A stretch of 64,000 nucleotides of DNA from assembly GCF_023715325.1 (NCBI RefSeq), contig NZ_JAMBNX010000003.1, positions 186,001 through 250,000 on the forward strand, written 5' to 3'. Position 1 is the stretch's first letter; every line of letters begins with the position of its first letter. The notes beneath the pieces are model-generated. The model did no database searches, had not been told where the DNA came from, and saw only the letters and a program-made list of their open reading frames with translations. Below, one piece after another: positions 11,114-19,591 of this stretch. The translations under genes and the position numbers were made by a program. The stretch is from Agromyces mediolanus (lineage in GTDB: Bacteria; Actinomycetota; Actinomycetes; Actinomycetales; Microbacteriaceae).

Positions 11114-11643
11114 GCTGTTCCTCCGAAGTGCTCGGTGATGTCGGCGACGATCCGCGCGACCGAGCGGCGCGAGGTGTCGATGGCGAGGTCCGCGAGTGAG
11201 GCGTAGATCGGCGCGCGCTCGTCACGGATGCGGATCCAGGCGTCGAGCCCGCCCTGGGCGATGAGCGGCCGCGCGCTGCCCGCGAGCCGCGGCGCGACCG
11301 CCGCGGCGCTCACCTGCAACCAGACGACCGGGAGCGCCGCGAGATCGACCCGGGTCGCCGGATGCAGGACGGCACCGCCGCCCAACGAGACGACCGCCTC
11401 CTCCGCGAGGGCCTCGGCGACGATCTCACGCTCCACGACCCGGAAATACTCCTCGCCTTCGCGGGCGAAGATCTCCTCGATCGGCCCGTACCGCTCCGTG
11501 ATGCGGGCATCGGTGTCGATGAAGGGCACGCCTGCCTCCGCGGCGAGCTTCTGTCCGACGCGGGACTTGCCGGCACCCATCGGCCCGATGAGCACGATGG
11601 GCAGCCCCAGTGCACCGGGCGGGACGGCACCCGCCCCGGTCAT
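11110..11643 (-). CDS. aroK: Shikimate kinase
   Basis: Phosphorylates shikimate with ATP. 177 residues with the P-loop GPMGAGKS at about 20-27, the shikimate-binding DTDARI, and LGGGAVLHP. The lid arginine region follows ([10 protein letters not shown]). ATG overlaps the aroC stop (ATGA), so translation is probably coupled. The first dozen residues before the P-loop strand are slightly longer than usual but belong to the same overlap-defined start. Confidence 0.96.
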   Translation of the reverse strand: MTGAGAVPPGALGLPIVLIGPMGAGKSRVGQKLAAEAGVPFIDTDARITERYGPIEEIFAREGEEYFRVVEREIVAEALAEEAVVSLGGGAVLHPATRVDLAALPVVWLQVSAAAVAPRLAGSARPLIAQGGLDAWIRIRDERAPIYASLADLAIDTSRRSVARIVADITEHFGGTA

Positions 11644-12869
11644 CCCGCCGCGCCGGCCGCGTGTCCGGCGCCGCCGTCGGCCCCGGCGCTCGCGAGCGCA
11701 TCGGGGATCGCGGCGAGGTACGCCTCGAGATTGCGTCGGGTCTCGGGGAGCGAATCGCCGCCGAACTTCTCGAGCACCGAGTTGGCGAGGACGAGCGCGA
11801 CCATCGCCTCGGCGACGACGCCCGCGGCGGGCACGGCGCAGACGTCCGAGCGCTGGTGATGCGCCGGCGCCGGTTCGCCCGTCGCGACATCGACGGTCGG
11901 CAGGGCGTGCGGGATGGTCGCGATCGGCTTCATGCCCGCGCGGACCCGCAGCACGGTGCCGGTGGACATGCCGCCCTCGGTGCCGCCGGCCCGGTCGCTC
12001 GCCCGGACGATGCGACCTCGGTCGAGGTGCAGCTCGTCATGTGCCTCGGAGCCACGGCGGCGGGTGGTCTCGAAGCCGTCGCCGACCTCGACCCCCTTGA
12101 TCGCTTGGATGCCCATGAGCGCGGCGGCGAGCTGGCCGTCGAGGCGGCGGTCCCAGTGGACGTGCGAGCCGAGGCCCGGGGGCACGCCGTACGCGAGCAC
12201 CTCGACGACGCCGCCGAGCGTGTCGCCGGACTTGTGGGCGTCGTCGACCTCCGCGACCATGCGCGCCGAGGTCTCGGGGTCGAAGCAGCGCAGCGGGTCG
12301 GCGTCGACCGTCGCGAGATCGGCCGGAAGTGGCAGGGCGGCGCCCTCCGGAACGCGGACCGGACCGATCGACAGGGTGTGCGCGATGGTGCGGATGCCGA
12401 GCTCCGCGAGGAACGACTTCGCCACGGCACCGAGGGCGACGCGAGCCGCGGTCTCGCGGGCACTCGCGCGCTCCAGCACCGGGCGGGCCTCGTCGAAGCC
12501 GTACTTCTGCATGCCGACGAGGTCGGCGTGGCCCGGTCGCGGCCGGGTGAGCGGCGCACCGCGGCCACGGCCGAGGCGGTCCGCCTCGATCGGCTCGGGG
12601 CTCATGACCTCCTGCCACTTCGGCCACTCGGTGTTGCCGACGCGCAGGGCGATCGGGCTGCCGAGGCTGAGACCGTGGCGCACCCCGCCCGAGATGGCGA
12701 GTTCGTCCTGCTCGAACTTCATGCGCGCGCCGCGGCCATAGCCGAGCTTGCGCCGTGCGAGGTCCTCGCGGACCTGATCGAGCGAGACGGGGATGCCGGC
12801 GGGGAGGCCCTCGAGGATCGCGACGAGTTCGGGGCCGTGCGACTCACCGGCAGTGAGCCAACGAAGCAT
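11640..12869 (-). CDS. aroC: Chorismate synthase
   Basis: FMN-dependent last common step, EPSP to chorismate. 409 residues. Signatures include [20 protein letters not shown] at the start, [15 protein letters not shown], and the family motif [18 protein letters not shown] ribosome site lies 8 bases before the ATG. An 87-base gap separates it from aroE upstream, within which I see no clear terminator. Confidence 0.97.
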   Translation of the reverse strand: MLRWLTAGESHGPELVAILEGLPAGIPVSLDQVREDLARRKLGYGRGARMKFEQDELAISGGVRHGLSLGSPIALRVGNTEWPKWQEVMSPEPIEADRLGRGRGAPLTRPRPGHADLVGMQKYGFDEARPVLERASARETAARVALGAVAKSFLAELGIRTIAHTLSIGPVRVPEGAALPLPADLATVDADPLRCFDPETSARMVAEVDDAHKSGDTLGGVVEVLAYGVPPGLGSHVHWDRRLDGQLAAALMGIQAIKGVEVGDGFETTRRRGSEAHDELHLDRGRIVRASDRAGGTEGGMSTGTVLRVRAGMKPIATIPHALPTVDVATGEPAPAHHQRSDVCAVPAAGVVAEAMVALVLANSVLEKFGGDSLPETRRNLEAYLAAIPDALASAGADGGAGHAAGAAG

Positions 12870-12956
12870 GGCTCTATCCTTCCACAGCGGAGGGGGCCCG
12901 ACTCTCGCGTGACGTCGCCGCCGGGGGCGCCGTCGGGCAGTGCCGCAGCGGATGCC

Positions 12957-13802
12957 TCAGGCGATCGCCGCCCGCATGGCCGCGAGCACCTCGTCCTCAC
13001 CCGGCAACGCCTGCTCGGGGTCGCCGTTCGCGAAGACGCGGACCTGCAGCAGGGCCTGGTGCAGGAGCATGCCGAGCCCGTGCACGACGGTGCCGCCGGC
13101 ATCGAGCCACCTGGTGGCGAGCGGGCTCGGCCACGGGTCGTAGGCGACCTCCAGCAGCGTGGCCTGCGCCGTGAGCGCGGCGCTCGGCTGCACCCCGAGT
13201 TCGGTGCCACCGGGCACCGTGGCCACGACCAGATCGAGGCCCTCGGCGCCCGAGAGCTCGTCGAGGCGCCGCACGAGCACTCTGAGCCCGAGCGAAGCGG
13301 CGAGCGGCTCGAGCGCCGCCGCACGAGCCGGCGTGCGCACGAAGACCTCGACCTCGCTCGCCCCGAGTTCCGCGATCGCGGCGATCGCCGAGGCGGCCGT
13401 CGCTCCCCCGCCGACGACGCCGGCACGCGAGGACTGGGTCGTCCCGGCGTCCGCGAGCGCACCGACGATGCCGCCGACGTCGGTGTTGAACCCCAGCCGC
13501 CGGCCGCGGTCGAAGCGCAGCGTGTTCGCGGCTCCGGTGAGTCGCGCGCGCCGGTCGAGCTCGTCGACGAGCGGAAGCACCTCCTGCTTCAGCGGCATCG
13601 TGAGCGAGAGCCCGCGCCACGAGGCGTCCCGCGAGCCGACGAACTCGGCGAGCCCTGACGAGGCGACCTCGACCGCCTCGTACTGCCAGTCGAGCCCGAG
13701 CGCGCGGTACGCGGCGCGATGGAGCGCCGGCGACTTCGAGTGCGCGATCGGCGAGCCGAGCACCGCGAGCCGGTGCGGCTGGGAGGCGTTCACGGCGGTC
13801 AC
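12957..13802 (-). CDS. aroE: Shikimate dehydrogenase
   Basis: NADPH-dependent reduction of 3-dehydroshikimate. 281 residues. The substrate-binding N-terminal domain has LGSPIAHSKSPALHRAAYRAL and the catalytic Lys in LSLTMPLKQEVLPL; the nucleotide-binding segment is AGVVGGGATAASAIAAI, and the NTDVGG signature is present. The GTG start at 13802 overlaps the mltG stop (GTGA); an alternative GTG nine bases in is possible. Adjacent mltG and aroE is the common actinobacterial order. Confidence 0.94.
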   Translation of the reverse strand: MTAVNASQPHRLAVLGSPIAHSKSPALHRAAYRALGLDWQYEAVEVASSGLAEFVGSRDASWRGLSLTMPLKQEVLPLVDELDRRARLTGAANTLRFDRGRRLGFNTDVGGIVGALADAGTTQSSRAGVVGGGATAASAIAAIAELGASEVEVFVRTPARAAALEPLAASLGLRVLVRRLDELSGAEGLDLVVATVPGGTELGVQPSAALTAQATLLEVAYDPWPSPLATRWLDAGGTVVHGLGMLLHQALLQVRVFANGDPEQALPGEDEVLAAMRAAIA

Positions 13803-15238
13803 TGGTACTCCGGGTTCTCGTCCATCCACGCGAGCCACTTCTCGACCGCCGCATCGTGCTCCTCGACCGTGGTCGAGAAGATCGTCTCGCCCGTGTCGAG
13901 GTTCCACGTCACGAAGAAGAGCCAGGTCCCGTCGGCCGGGTTCAGCGCGGCGTCGATCGCGAGGTCGCCGGGGTTGGAGATCGGCCCGACCGGCAGCCCG
14001 GGGTGCACATAGGTGTTGTACGGGTTGCCGGCGTCGGCGCGCTCGGCGTCGGTGGTGCTGACGCGGTGCGTGTTGCCCGTGCCGTAGGCGACCGTCGCGT
14101 CGGACTGCAGGAGTCCCGACTCCCACTGCGCCGGGTCCAGACGGTTCAGGAACACGCGGGAGACCTTGTAGTAGTCGTCGCGCAGCCCGGCCTCGCGCTG
14201 GATGAGCGAGGCGAGCACGATCGTGCGCCAGCGATCCGCCGGGGCGACGCCGGCTTCGTCGAGCGCCTGGAACTGCCGGTCGACGAGCGTCTGCAGCACG
14301 CCGCGAGCGTCGGACGCCGGGTCGACGGTGTAGGTCGCCGGGAACAGGAAGCCCTCCAGCGACTGCGCCTCGGCCGGCAGCCCGTAGCTTTGCGGTGGCT
14401 CCGCCGCCGCCGCCTGCAGTTGCTCGAGGGCCATCCCCGTGCCCTCGGCGATGATCGGCAGCGCATCGACCGTGGCCGTGCCCTCGGGGATCACGAAGGT
14501 GTTCTCGAGCTTGTTCGCCGGATCCTCGAGTGCGTCGAGCGCCGCCTTGGCGCTCATCTTCTCGGCGAGCCGGTAGGCGCCGGGGTGGAACTCCGGTTCG
14601 GGCTCTTGCTGCAGCAGGAGCTCGTAGAAGGCCTCCGAGGACGCCACGACGCCCTCATCGTAGAGGTTCTCGGCGATCGAGGAGCCGGTGTCGCCGTCGT
14701 GGATCATGAAGGTGACCTCGCCCGAGCCGGTGCCCTTGTAGTCGGCCGCCGGCTGGAACCGCTCGATGACCGCGGAGATCGGCCCCTGCAGGAAGAAGAA
14801 CGCGCCGGCGCCGAGCGCCACGACGATGAGCAGGGCGATGAGGCAGCCCCAGGCACCGCGACGCTTCGGCTTCCTCGGCACGTCGGGGTCGTCGATGCCG
14901 GCCGACTCGCGCCGTTCCGCCCGACTCGGCCGCTGCACCTCGGCGGGCCCGGTCGACGGACCGGTCTCGAGCTGGGACTGTCGTTCTTCCAGCTCTCGAC
15001 GCTCGCGCCGGGTGAGCGGCACCTCGTCACCCGAGGCGAAGGGGTCATTCGTCCGCGGTGCCACGGGGCGGTCGGGATGCGCGAACGGGTCTACGCCGTC
15101 CCCCTCGGGCTCGTGCCCGTGCGGCCCGCCCGTCCGGGCGTCCCGCCGTGGTCGGGACTCGTCGCCGGAAAGGATCGCGTCCCAGTCGAGACCGGTGCGC
15201 TCGCGCGACGCGCGCTGCTCAGGGGGGAGCTGAGTCAC
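13799..15238 (-). CDS. mltG: Endolytic murein transglycosylase MltG
   Basis: Cuts nascent glycan strands and sets their length. 479 residues with an unusually long, charged, low-complexity cytoplasmic tail (about 1-128), one membrane span (AWGCLIALLIVVALGAGAFF, about 129-151), then the extracytoplasmic YceG domain. The catalytic Glu is in ASLIQREAGLRDD, and VHPGLPVGPISNPG is the family C-terminal signature. Long N-terminal tails are usual in actinobacterial MltG. The GTG start overlaps the ruvX stop (GTGA). Confidence 0.94.
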   Translation of the reverse strand: MTQLPPEQRASRERTGLDWDAILSGDESRPRRDARTGGPHGHEPEGDGVDPFAHPDRPVAPRTNDPFASGDEVPLTRRERRELEERQSQLETGPSTGPAEVQRPSRAERRESAGIDDPDVPRKPKRRGAWGCLIALLIVVALGAGAFFFLQGPISAVIERFQPAADYKGTGSGEVTFMIHDGDTGSSIAENLYDEGVVASSEAFYELLLQQEPEPEFHPGAYRLAEKMSAKAALDALEDPANKLENTFVIPEGTATVDALPIIAEGTGMALEQLQAAAAEPPQSYGLPAEAQSLEGFLFPATYTVDPASDARGVLQTLVDRQFQALDEAGVAPADRWRTIVLASLIQREAGLRDDYYKVSRVFLNRLDPAQWESGLLQSDATVAYGTGNTHRVSTTDAERADAGNPYNTYVHPGLPVGPISNPGDLAIDAALNPADGTWLFFVTWNLDTGETIFSTTVEEHDAAVEKWLAWMDENPEYQ

Positions 15239-15714
15239 AGGGGTGGTGGCCCTTCGTCGGTGCCGAGGAGCTGCCCCGGCGGCTTGCCCGACGCGCGTTC
15301 GGCGTCGATGGCGTGTTGCAGAATGATAACGGCTGCAGCTTGGTCGATGATGGACCGCTGCTGCTTGGCGCGTTTCCCACTCGCACGGAGCGCCTGCTGC
15401 GCGCTCACCGTCGACATCCGCTCGTCCACGAGCCGCACCGGAACAGCGGCGCCCACGAGTCGACCGGCGAAGGCGACGGCGTCGTCGGTCGAGGGCGTCG
15501 CGTGTCCGGAGAGCGAGAGCGGATGGCCCACCACGAGCTCGACCGCGCCGAACTCCTCGGCGAGCTCGAGGATACGGCGGATGTCGGCGTCGGAGCCCTC
15601 CGGCGCGCGCGGCACGGTCTCGACCGGGACCGCGAGCATCGCCGAGGGGTCGCACCGGGCGACCCCGATGCGGGCGCGGCCCACATCGACGCCGAGCCGG
15701 ACACCCTCACGCAC
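15235..15714 (-). CDS. ruvX: Holliday junction resolvase-like RuvX/YqgF
   Basis: RNase H-fold nuclease of the RuvX/YqgF family, linked to pre-16S rRNA maturation and to Holliday-junction resolution in different organisms. 159 residues beginning MREGVRLGVDVGRARIGVA, with LVDERMSTVSAQ and the C-terminal acidic IDQAAAVIILQ. GTG at 15714 lies one base after the alaS stop. A longer frame upstream reads only basic low-complexity residues and was rejected. Confidence 0.92.
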   Translation of the reverse strand: MREGVRLGVDVGRARIGVARCDPSAMLAVPVETVPRAPEGSDADIRRILELAEEFGAVELVVGHPLSLSGHATPSTDDAVAFAGRLVGAAVPVRLVDERMSTVSAQQALRASGKRAKQQRSIIDQAAAVIILQHAIDAERASGKPPGQLLGTDEGPPPL

Positions 15715-15715
15715 G

Positions 15716-18373
15716 CTAGCGGCCGAGCTCGTCACGAACCGCCGTGAGCGCCGCCGGGATCGCTGCGACGTCCGTGCCGCCGCCCTGAGCCAGGTCGGGC
15801 TTGCCGCCACCGCCACCGCCGAGCACCGACGCCATCCGCTTCGCGAGCGCGCCCGCGTTCGCGCCCGCCTCGCGCGCTGCCGGCGAGGTCGCGGCGATCG
15901 CGAGCGGCTTGCCGCCGACCTCGGCGGTCAGCGCCACCACCGCGGCCGCGTCGCCGAGCTGCGAGCGCACGGCGAGCGCGAGCTGGCGCAGCTCGTCGCC
16001 CGAGCCGAGCGCACCGACGTGCTCCGCGACGAGCAGGACGTCGCCCGCGCGGGTTGCCGTCGCGGCCAACGCCGGCACGCGCTCGTTCAAGGCCTTCGCC
16101 TCGTACGCCTGGATCTTCTTCTCGGCGGCCTTCAGGTTCGCCACGAGTTCACCGACCCGGTCGACGAGCTGCTCGGGACGGGTCTTCAGCGAGCTCGTGA
16201 GCTCGCCGACGAGTGCGCGCTCGGCCGCGAACTGCCGGAAGGCCTCGATGCCGACGAGCGACTCCACGCGACGATTCGTGGCACCGACCGAGGACTCGCC
16301 GATCAGGTTGATCATGCCGACCTCGGCGCTCGTGCGCACGTGCGTGCCGGCGCAGAGCTCGCGCGACCACGGGCCGCCGATGTCGACGACACGCACGACG
16401 TCGCCGTACTTCTCACCGAAGAGCGCCATGGCACCGAGCGCCTTGGCCTCCTCGAGCGGCAGTTCACGGGTGACGACCTCGAGATTGTCGCGGATCGCGG
16501 CGTTCGAGATCTCCTCGATCTCGGAGCGGGTCTCGGCCGAGAGGGCCGTGTTCCAGCCGAAGTCGAGGCGCAGGTAGCCGGCCTTGTTGAAGGAGCCGGA
16601 CTGGTGCGCGTTCGGCCCGAGCACCTGCCGGAGGGCGGCGTGCACGAGGTGGGTACCGGAGTGCGCCTGGGTGGCGCCGCGGCGGTAGTCCTCGTCGACG
16701 AGGCTGGTGGCGGTCTCGCCGACGCCGACCTCGCCGCGGACGACCCGCACGGTGTGACTGATGAGGCCCTTGACGGGGCGCTGCACGTCGAGCACCTCGA
16801 GCTCGAAGCCGTCGCCGACGATGCGGCCGCGGTCGGGCGCCTGCCCGCCGGACTCCGCGTAGAGCGCGGTCTCCGCCAGGATCACCTCGGCGGTCTGCCC
16901 CGCGGTGGCCCGCTGCACGGGCCGGCCATCGACGAGGAGACCGAGGACCGAGGACTCCGTCTGCAGCTCGGTGTAGCCGGTGAAGATCGTCTCGCCCTTG
17001 GCGCGGTAGTCCGCGTAGACCGAGAGATCCGCGAGCACCCGCTTCTTCGATTTTGCGTCGGCCTTCGCGCGATCGCGCTGGTCCTTCATGAGGCGGTCGA
17101 ACTCGCCGCGGTCGACCTCGAGCCCCGCCTCGTCGGCCATCTCGAGGGTGAGTTCGATCGGGAAGCCGTAGGTGTCGTGCAGCAGGAACGCCGTGTCGCC
17201 CGCGAGCTCGCCGGAGCCCTGCGCCTTCGTCTTCGTCACCGCGACGTCGAGGATCGTCGTGCCCGACGCGAGTGTACGGAGGAAGGTGTCCTCCTCGCCG
17301 AGGGCGAGCTGCTCGAGGTGCGAGTAGTCGGTCGCCACCTCGGGGTACGCCGACTTCATCGCGTCGCGGGAGGCCGCGAAGAGCTCGCGGAAGCTCGGGC
17401 CCTCGACGCCGAGGAGACGCATCGCCCGGATCGAACGGCGCAGCAGGCGCCGCAGGATGTAGCCGCGGCCCTCGTTCGACGGCGTGACCCCGTCGCTCAT
17501 GAGCATGAGCGAGGAGCGCACGTGGTCGGCGATGATGCGCATGCGCACATCGTCCTCGTGCTCGGCGCCGTAGCGCCGGCCGGAGAGCTCGGCGGCGCGG
17601 TCGAGCACCGGGCGGACCTGGTCGATCTCGTACATGTTCTCGACGCCCTGCTTGATGAACGCGACGCGTTCGAGGCCCATGCCGGTGTCGATGTTCTTCT
17701 TCGGCAGCGGGCCGACGACGTCGAAGTCGACCTTCGACCGGACCTCGCTCAGCAGCTCCTGCATGAACACGAGGTTCCAGATCTCGATGAAACGGCTGTC
17801 ATCGACGGCCGGGCCGCCGTCGCGGCCGTACTTCGGCCCGCGGTCGAAGAAGATCTCCGAGCTGGGGCCGCCGGGGCCGGGCTGGCCGGTGTGCCAGTAG
17901 TTGTCCGCCTTGCCGAGCCGCTGGATGCGCTCGGCCGGAAGCCCGATGAGCTTCTGCCAGAGCTCCGCCGCCTCGTCGTCGGTCTCGTAGACCGTGACCC
18001 AGAGGTCGCGCTCGTTGAAGCCGAGCCCGCCGTCGGCCTCGGAACGGGTCAGGAGCTCCCACGCGTAGGTGATCGCCCCCTCCTTGAAGTAGTCGCCGAA
18101 CGACCAGTTGCCGAGCATCTGGAAGAAGGTGCCGTGGCGCGCGGTCTTGCCGACCTCCTCGATGTCGTTCGTGCGGATGCACTTCTGCACGTCGACGGCG
18201 CGGGGGTACGGTGCCGGGACGACGCCGGTCAGGTACGGCACGAACGGCACCATGCCGGCCACCGTGAAGAGGAGCGTGGGGTCGTCGGAGACGAGCGAGG
18301 CCGAGGGGACGACGGTGTGTCCGCGGTCGGCGAAGTAGTCGATGTAGCGACGGCTGATCTCGGCAGTCTGCAT
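15716..18373 (-). CDS. alaS: Alanyl-tRNA synthetase
   Basis: 885 residues, full length. It opens MQTAEISRRYIDYFADRGHT; class II motif 2 region GTFFQMLGNWSFGDYFK is present, the editing domain zinc ligands appear as HSGTH and CAGTH, and a C-terminal DHHA1-like domain ends in KPDLAQGGGTD. First large gene of the alaS-ruvX-mltG-aroE run; a single base separates it from ruvX. Confidence 0.98.
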   Translation of the reverse strand: MQTAEISRRYIDYFADRGHTVVPSASLVSDDPTLLFTVAGMVPFVPYLTGVVPAPYPRAVDVQKCIRTNDIEEVGKTARHGTFFQMLGNWSFGDYFKEGAITYAWELLTRSEADGGLGFNERDLWVTVYETDDEAAELWQKLIGLPAERIQRLGKADNYWHTGQPGPGGPSSEIFFDRGPKYGRDGGPAVDDSRFIEIWNLVFMQELLSEVRSKVDFDVVGPLPKKNIDTGMGLERVAFIKQGVENMYEIDQVRPVLDRAAELSGRRYGAEHEDDVRMRIIADHVRSSLMLMSDGVTPSNEGRGYILRRLLRRSIRAMRLLGVEGPSFRELFAASRDAMKSAYPEVATDYSHLEQLALGEEDTFLRTLASGTTILDVAVTKTKAQGSGELAGDTAFLLHDTYGFPIELTLEMADEAGLEVDRGEFDRLMKDQRDRAKADAKSKKRVLADLSVYADYRAKGETIFTGYTELQTESSVLGLLVDGRPVQRATAGQTAEVILAETALYAESGGQAPDRGRIVGDGFELEVLDVQRPVKGLISHTVRVVRGEVGVGETATSLVDEDYRRGATQAHSGTHLVHAALRQVLGPNAHQSGSFNKAGYLRLDFGWNTALSAETRSEIEEISNAAIRDNLEVVTRELPLEEAKALGAMALFGEKYGDVVRVVDIGGPWSRELCAGTHVRTSAEVGMINLIGESSVGATNRRVESLVGIEAFRQFAAERALVGELTSSLKTRPEQLVDRVGELVANLKAAEKKIQAYEAKALNERVPALAATATRAGDVLLVAEHVGALGSGDELRQLALAVRSQLGDAAAVVALTAEVGGKPLAIAATSPAAREAGANAGALAKRMASVLGGGGGGKPDLAQGGGTDVAAIPAALTAVRDELGR

Positions 18374-18443
18374 GGTTCCGTTCCGGGTCGTTGCACCCCG
18401 CAGCCGCGGGGCGAGAACTGTGCGCGCGAAAGGCGCGGAGTGG

Positions 18444-18638
18444 TCAGCGCTCGTCGTCGGCGTCGGCGCGGAGCTCGGCGTCGCGCTCGTGGTACCCCTC
18501 GGCGATGGCCTGGCCGAACGCCCGGGCCTTCGCGTCGAGCGAGGCGAAGAACTTGCGACCCTCGACCGTCTGGTTCACCTGATGGGCCACGACGAACCCC
18601 GCCGCGATACCCGCGACGAACCACAGCACGCTCTTCAC
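18444..18638 (-). CDS. Small single-pass membrane protein between rpsD and alaS
   Basis: 64 residues: one N-terminal membrane span (VLWFVAGIAAGFVVAHQV) followed by a charged helix rich in Ala, Glu and Arg. A GAGGAG ribosome site sits 7 bases before the GTG. Streptomyces and relatives carry a small membrane protein (DUF6167-type) at this position between rpsD and alaS, and the start MKSVLWFVAGIAAG resembles it, so I infer relatedness. Function unknown. Confidence 0.75.
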   Translation of the reverse strand: MKSVLWFVAGIAAGFVVAHQVNQTVEGRKFFASLDAKARAFGQAIAEGYHERDAELRADADDER

Positions 18639-18653
18639 CGTTTGCTCCTCTGG

Positions 18654-18670
18654 TCGAACTCTCTGTTCGA
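18654..18670. promoter_or_regulatory. Inverted repeat TCGAAC-N5-GTTCGA before the small membrane gene
   Basis: Perfect 6-bp inverted repeat with a 5-base centre, 16-32 bases upstream of the small membrane-protein GTG. It resembles an actinobacterial SOS box (TCGAAC-N4-GTTCGA) but the spacer is one base too long, so LexA control is doubtful. Confidence 0.3.
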
Positions 18671-18734
18671 GGGACCTCGGCCCCTGACGCTTCCGTCCAG
18701 TCTAGGCGAGCCGGGGGCCCGCCCGCCGGGACGA

Positions 18735-18768
18735 CGGAGGGGCCGCGGGCGAACCCGCGACCCCTCCG
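18735..18768 (-). terminator. rpsD terminator with UUCG loop
   Basis: On the minus strand a 15-bp stem, with one G-U pair, is capped by a TTCG tetraloop, 20 bases after the rpsD stop. It is stronger on the minus strand (G-U) than on the plus strand (A-C mismatch), which fits termination of rpsD. Confidence 0.8.
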
Positions 18769-18787
18769 GCCTGCACGCGACGCTGGG

Positions 18788-19411
18788 TCAGCGGGCGGCG
18801 TAGTACTCGACGACGAGCTGCACGTCACAGGTGACGGGGACCTCGGCGCGCTTCGGGCGGCGAACGAGGGTCGCCTCCAGCTTGTCGAGCTGGACCTCGA
18901 GGTAGCCCGGCGTCTTCGGCAGCACGTCGACGTGACCGCCGGCCGCGGCGACCTGGAACGGCTCGGTGCCCTCGGAGCGCTGCTTGACGCCGATGTGCTG
19001 GCCGGGCTTCACGCGGAACGAGGGGCGGTCGACGATCTTGCCGTCGACGACGATGTGGCGGTGCACCACGAACTGGCGGGCCTGCGCCATGGTGCGCGCG
19101 AACCCGGCGCGCAGCACGAGCGCGTCGAGACGCATCTCGAGCAGCTCGACGAGGTTCTCACCGGTCTGGCCCTCGGTGCGCTTCGCCTCGTTGTAGGCGA
19201 TACGGAGCTGCTTCTCGCGGATGCCGTACTGGGCGCGGAGACGCTGCTTCTCACGGAGACGGACGGCGTAGTCGCTGTCGGCCTTGCGCTTGGTGCGGCC
19301 GTGCTCGCCGGGAGCGTAGGGGCGCTTCTCGAGGATGCGGGCGGCCTTCGGGGTGAGGGCGACGCCGAGCGCGCGCGAGAGGCGGGTCTTGCTACGTGCA
19401 CGATTCGACAC
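18788..19411 (-). CDS. rpsD: 30S ribosomal protein S4
   Basis: Primary rRNA-binding protein of the small subunit. 207 residues with the S4 RNA-binding domain (LEMRLDALVLRAGFARTMAQARQ). The N-terminus MSNRARSKTRLSRALGVAL lacks the four-cysteine zinc motif, so this is the zinc-free form common in actinobacteria. The start is GTG with AAAGGA upstream. It has a promoter-like element and an unusually long leader of its own and a terminator immediately after it, so it is probably a single-gene unit. Confidence 0.97.
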   Translation of the reverse strand: MSNRARSKTRLSRALGVALTPKAARILEKRPYAPGEHGRTKRKADSDYAVRLREKQRLRAQYGIREKQLRIAYNEAKRTEGQTGENLVELLEMRLDALVLRAGFARTMAQARQFVVHRHIVVDGKIVDRPSFRVKPGQHIGVKQRSEGTEPFQVAAAGGHVDVLPKTPGYLEVQLDKLEATLVRRPKRAEVPVTCDVQLVVEYYAAR

Positions 19412-19582
19412 GAATGGTCCTTTCGGAGGTTCTGAAACGGGGTTCCGGCGCGCGTCAACGCGCTGGAAAGCTCTAGTCAGAGGGATTCGCCATGGGCCGA
19501 CCGGCTACAGGTCGCGCCACTTCGCCGTCGGAGTCCGCGCAGCCGCACGCGAAAACCTGGCTTCAGGCCATCAGCAATCGTA
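19412..19582 (-). promoter_or_regulatory. Long rpsD leader with extended -10 promoter
   Basis: TGC-TACGAT (minus strand, -10 box 19582-19577) is an extended -10 element just after the rarA stop and predicts an RNA leader of about 158 bases. Within it CCTGAAGCCAGG followed by TTTT (near 19555-19570) can form small alternative hairpins, and GCGCG-TTGA-CGCGC (near 19449-19464) forms another. S4 autoregulates its own mRNA in some bacteria; whether this leader does so is inference. Confidence 0.4.
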
Positions 19583-19591
19583 GCACGGGGC

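Noticed and set aside
18654..18670. TCGAAC-N5-GTTCGA as a LexA (SOS) box
   Set aside because: The actinobacterial SOS box has a 4-base centre; this has 5, and the downstream gene has no DNA-repair link.
13856..19435. A 1,859-codon open frame on the plus strand opposite mltG, ruvX, alaS and rpsD
   Set aside because: It is antisense to well-identified genes. Its translation is a repetitive Arg/Val/Leu/Glu/Asp/Ala mix with no domain; high-GC coding DNA often leaves the opposite strand free of stops.
19473..19493. A six-codon upstream open frame in the rpsD leader (M-A-N-P-S-D)
   Set aside because: No ribosome site, and a frame this short is expected by chance.
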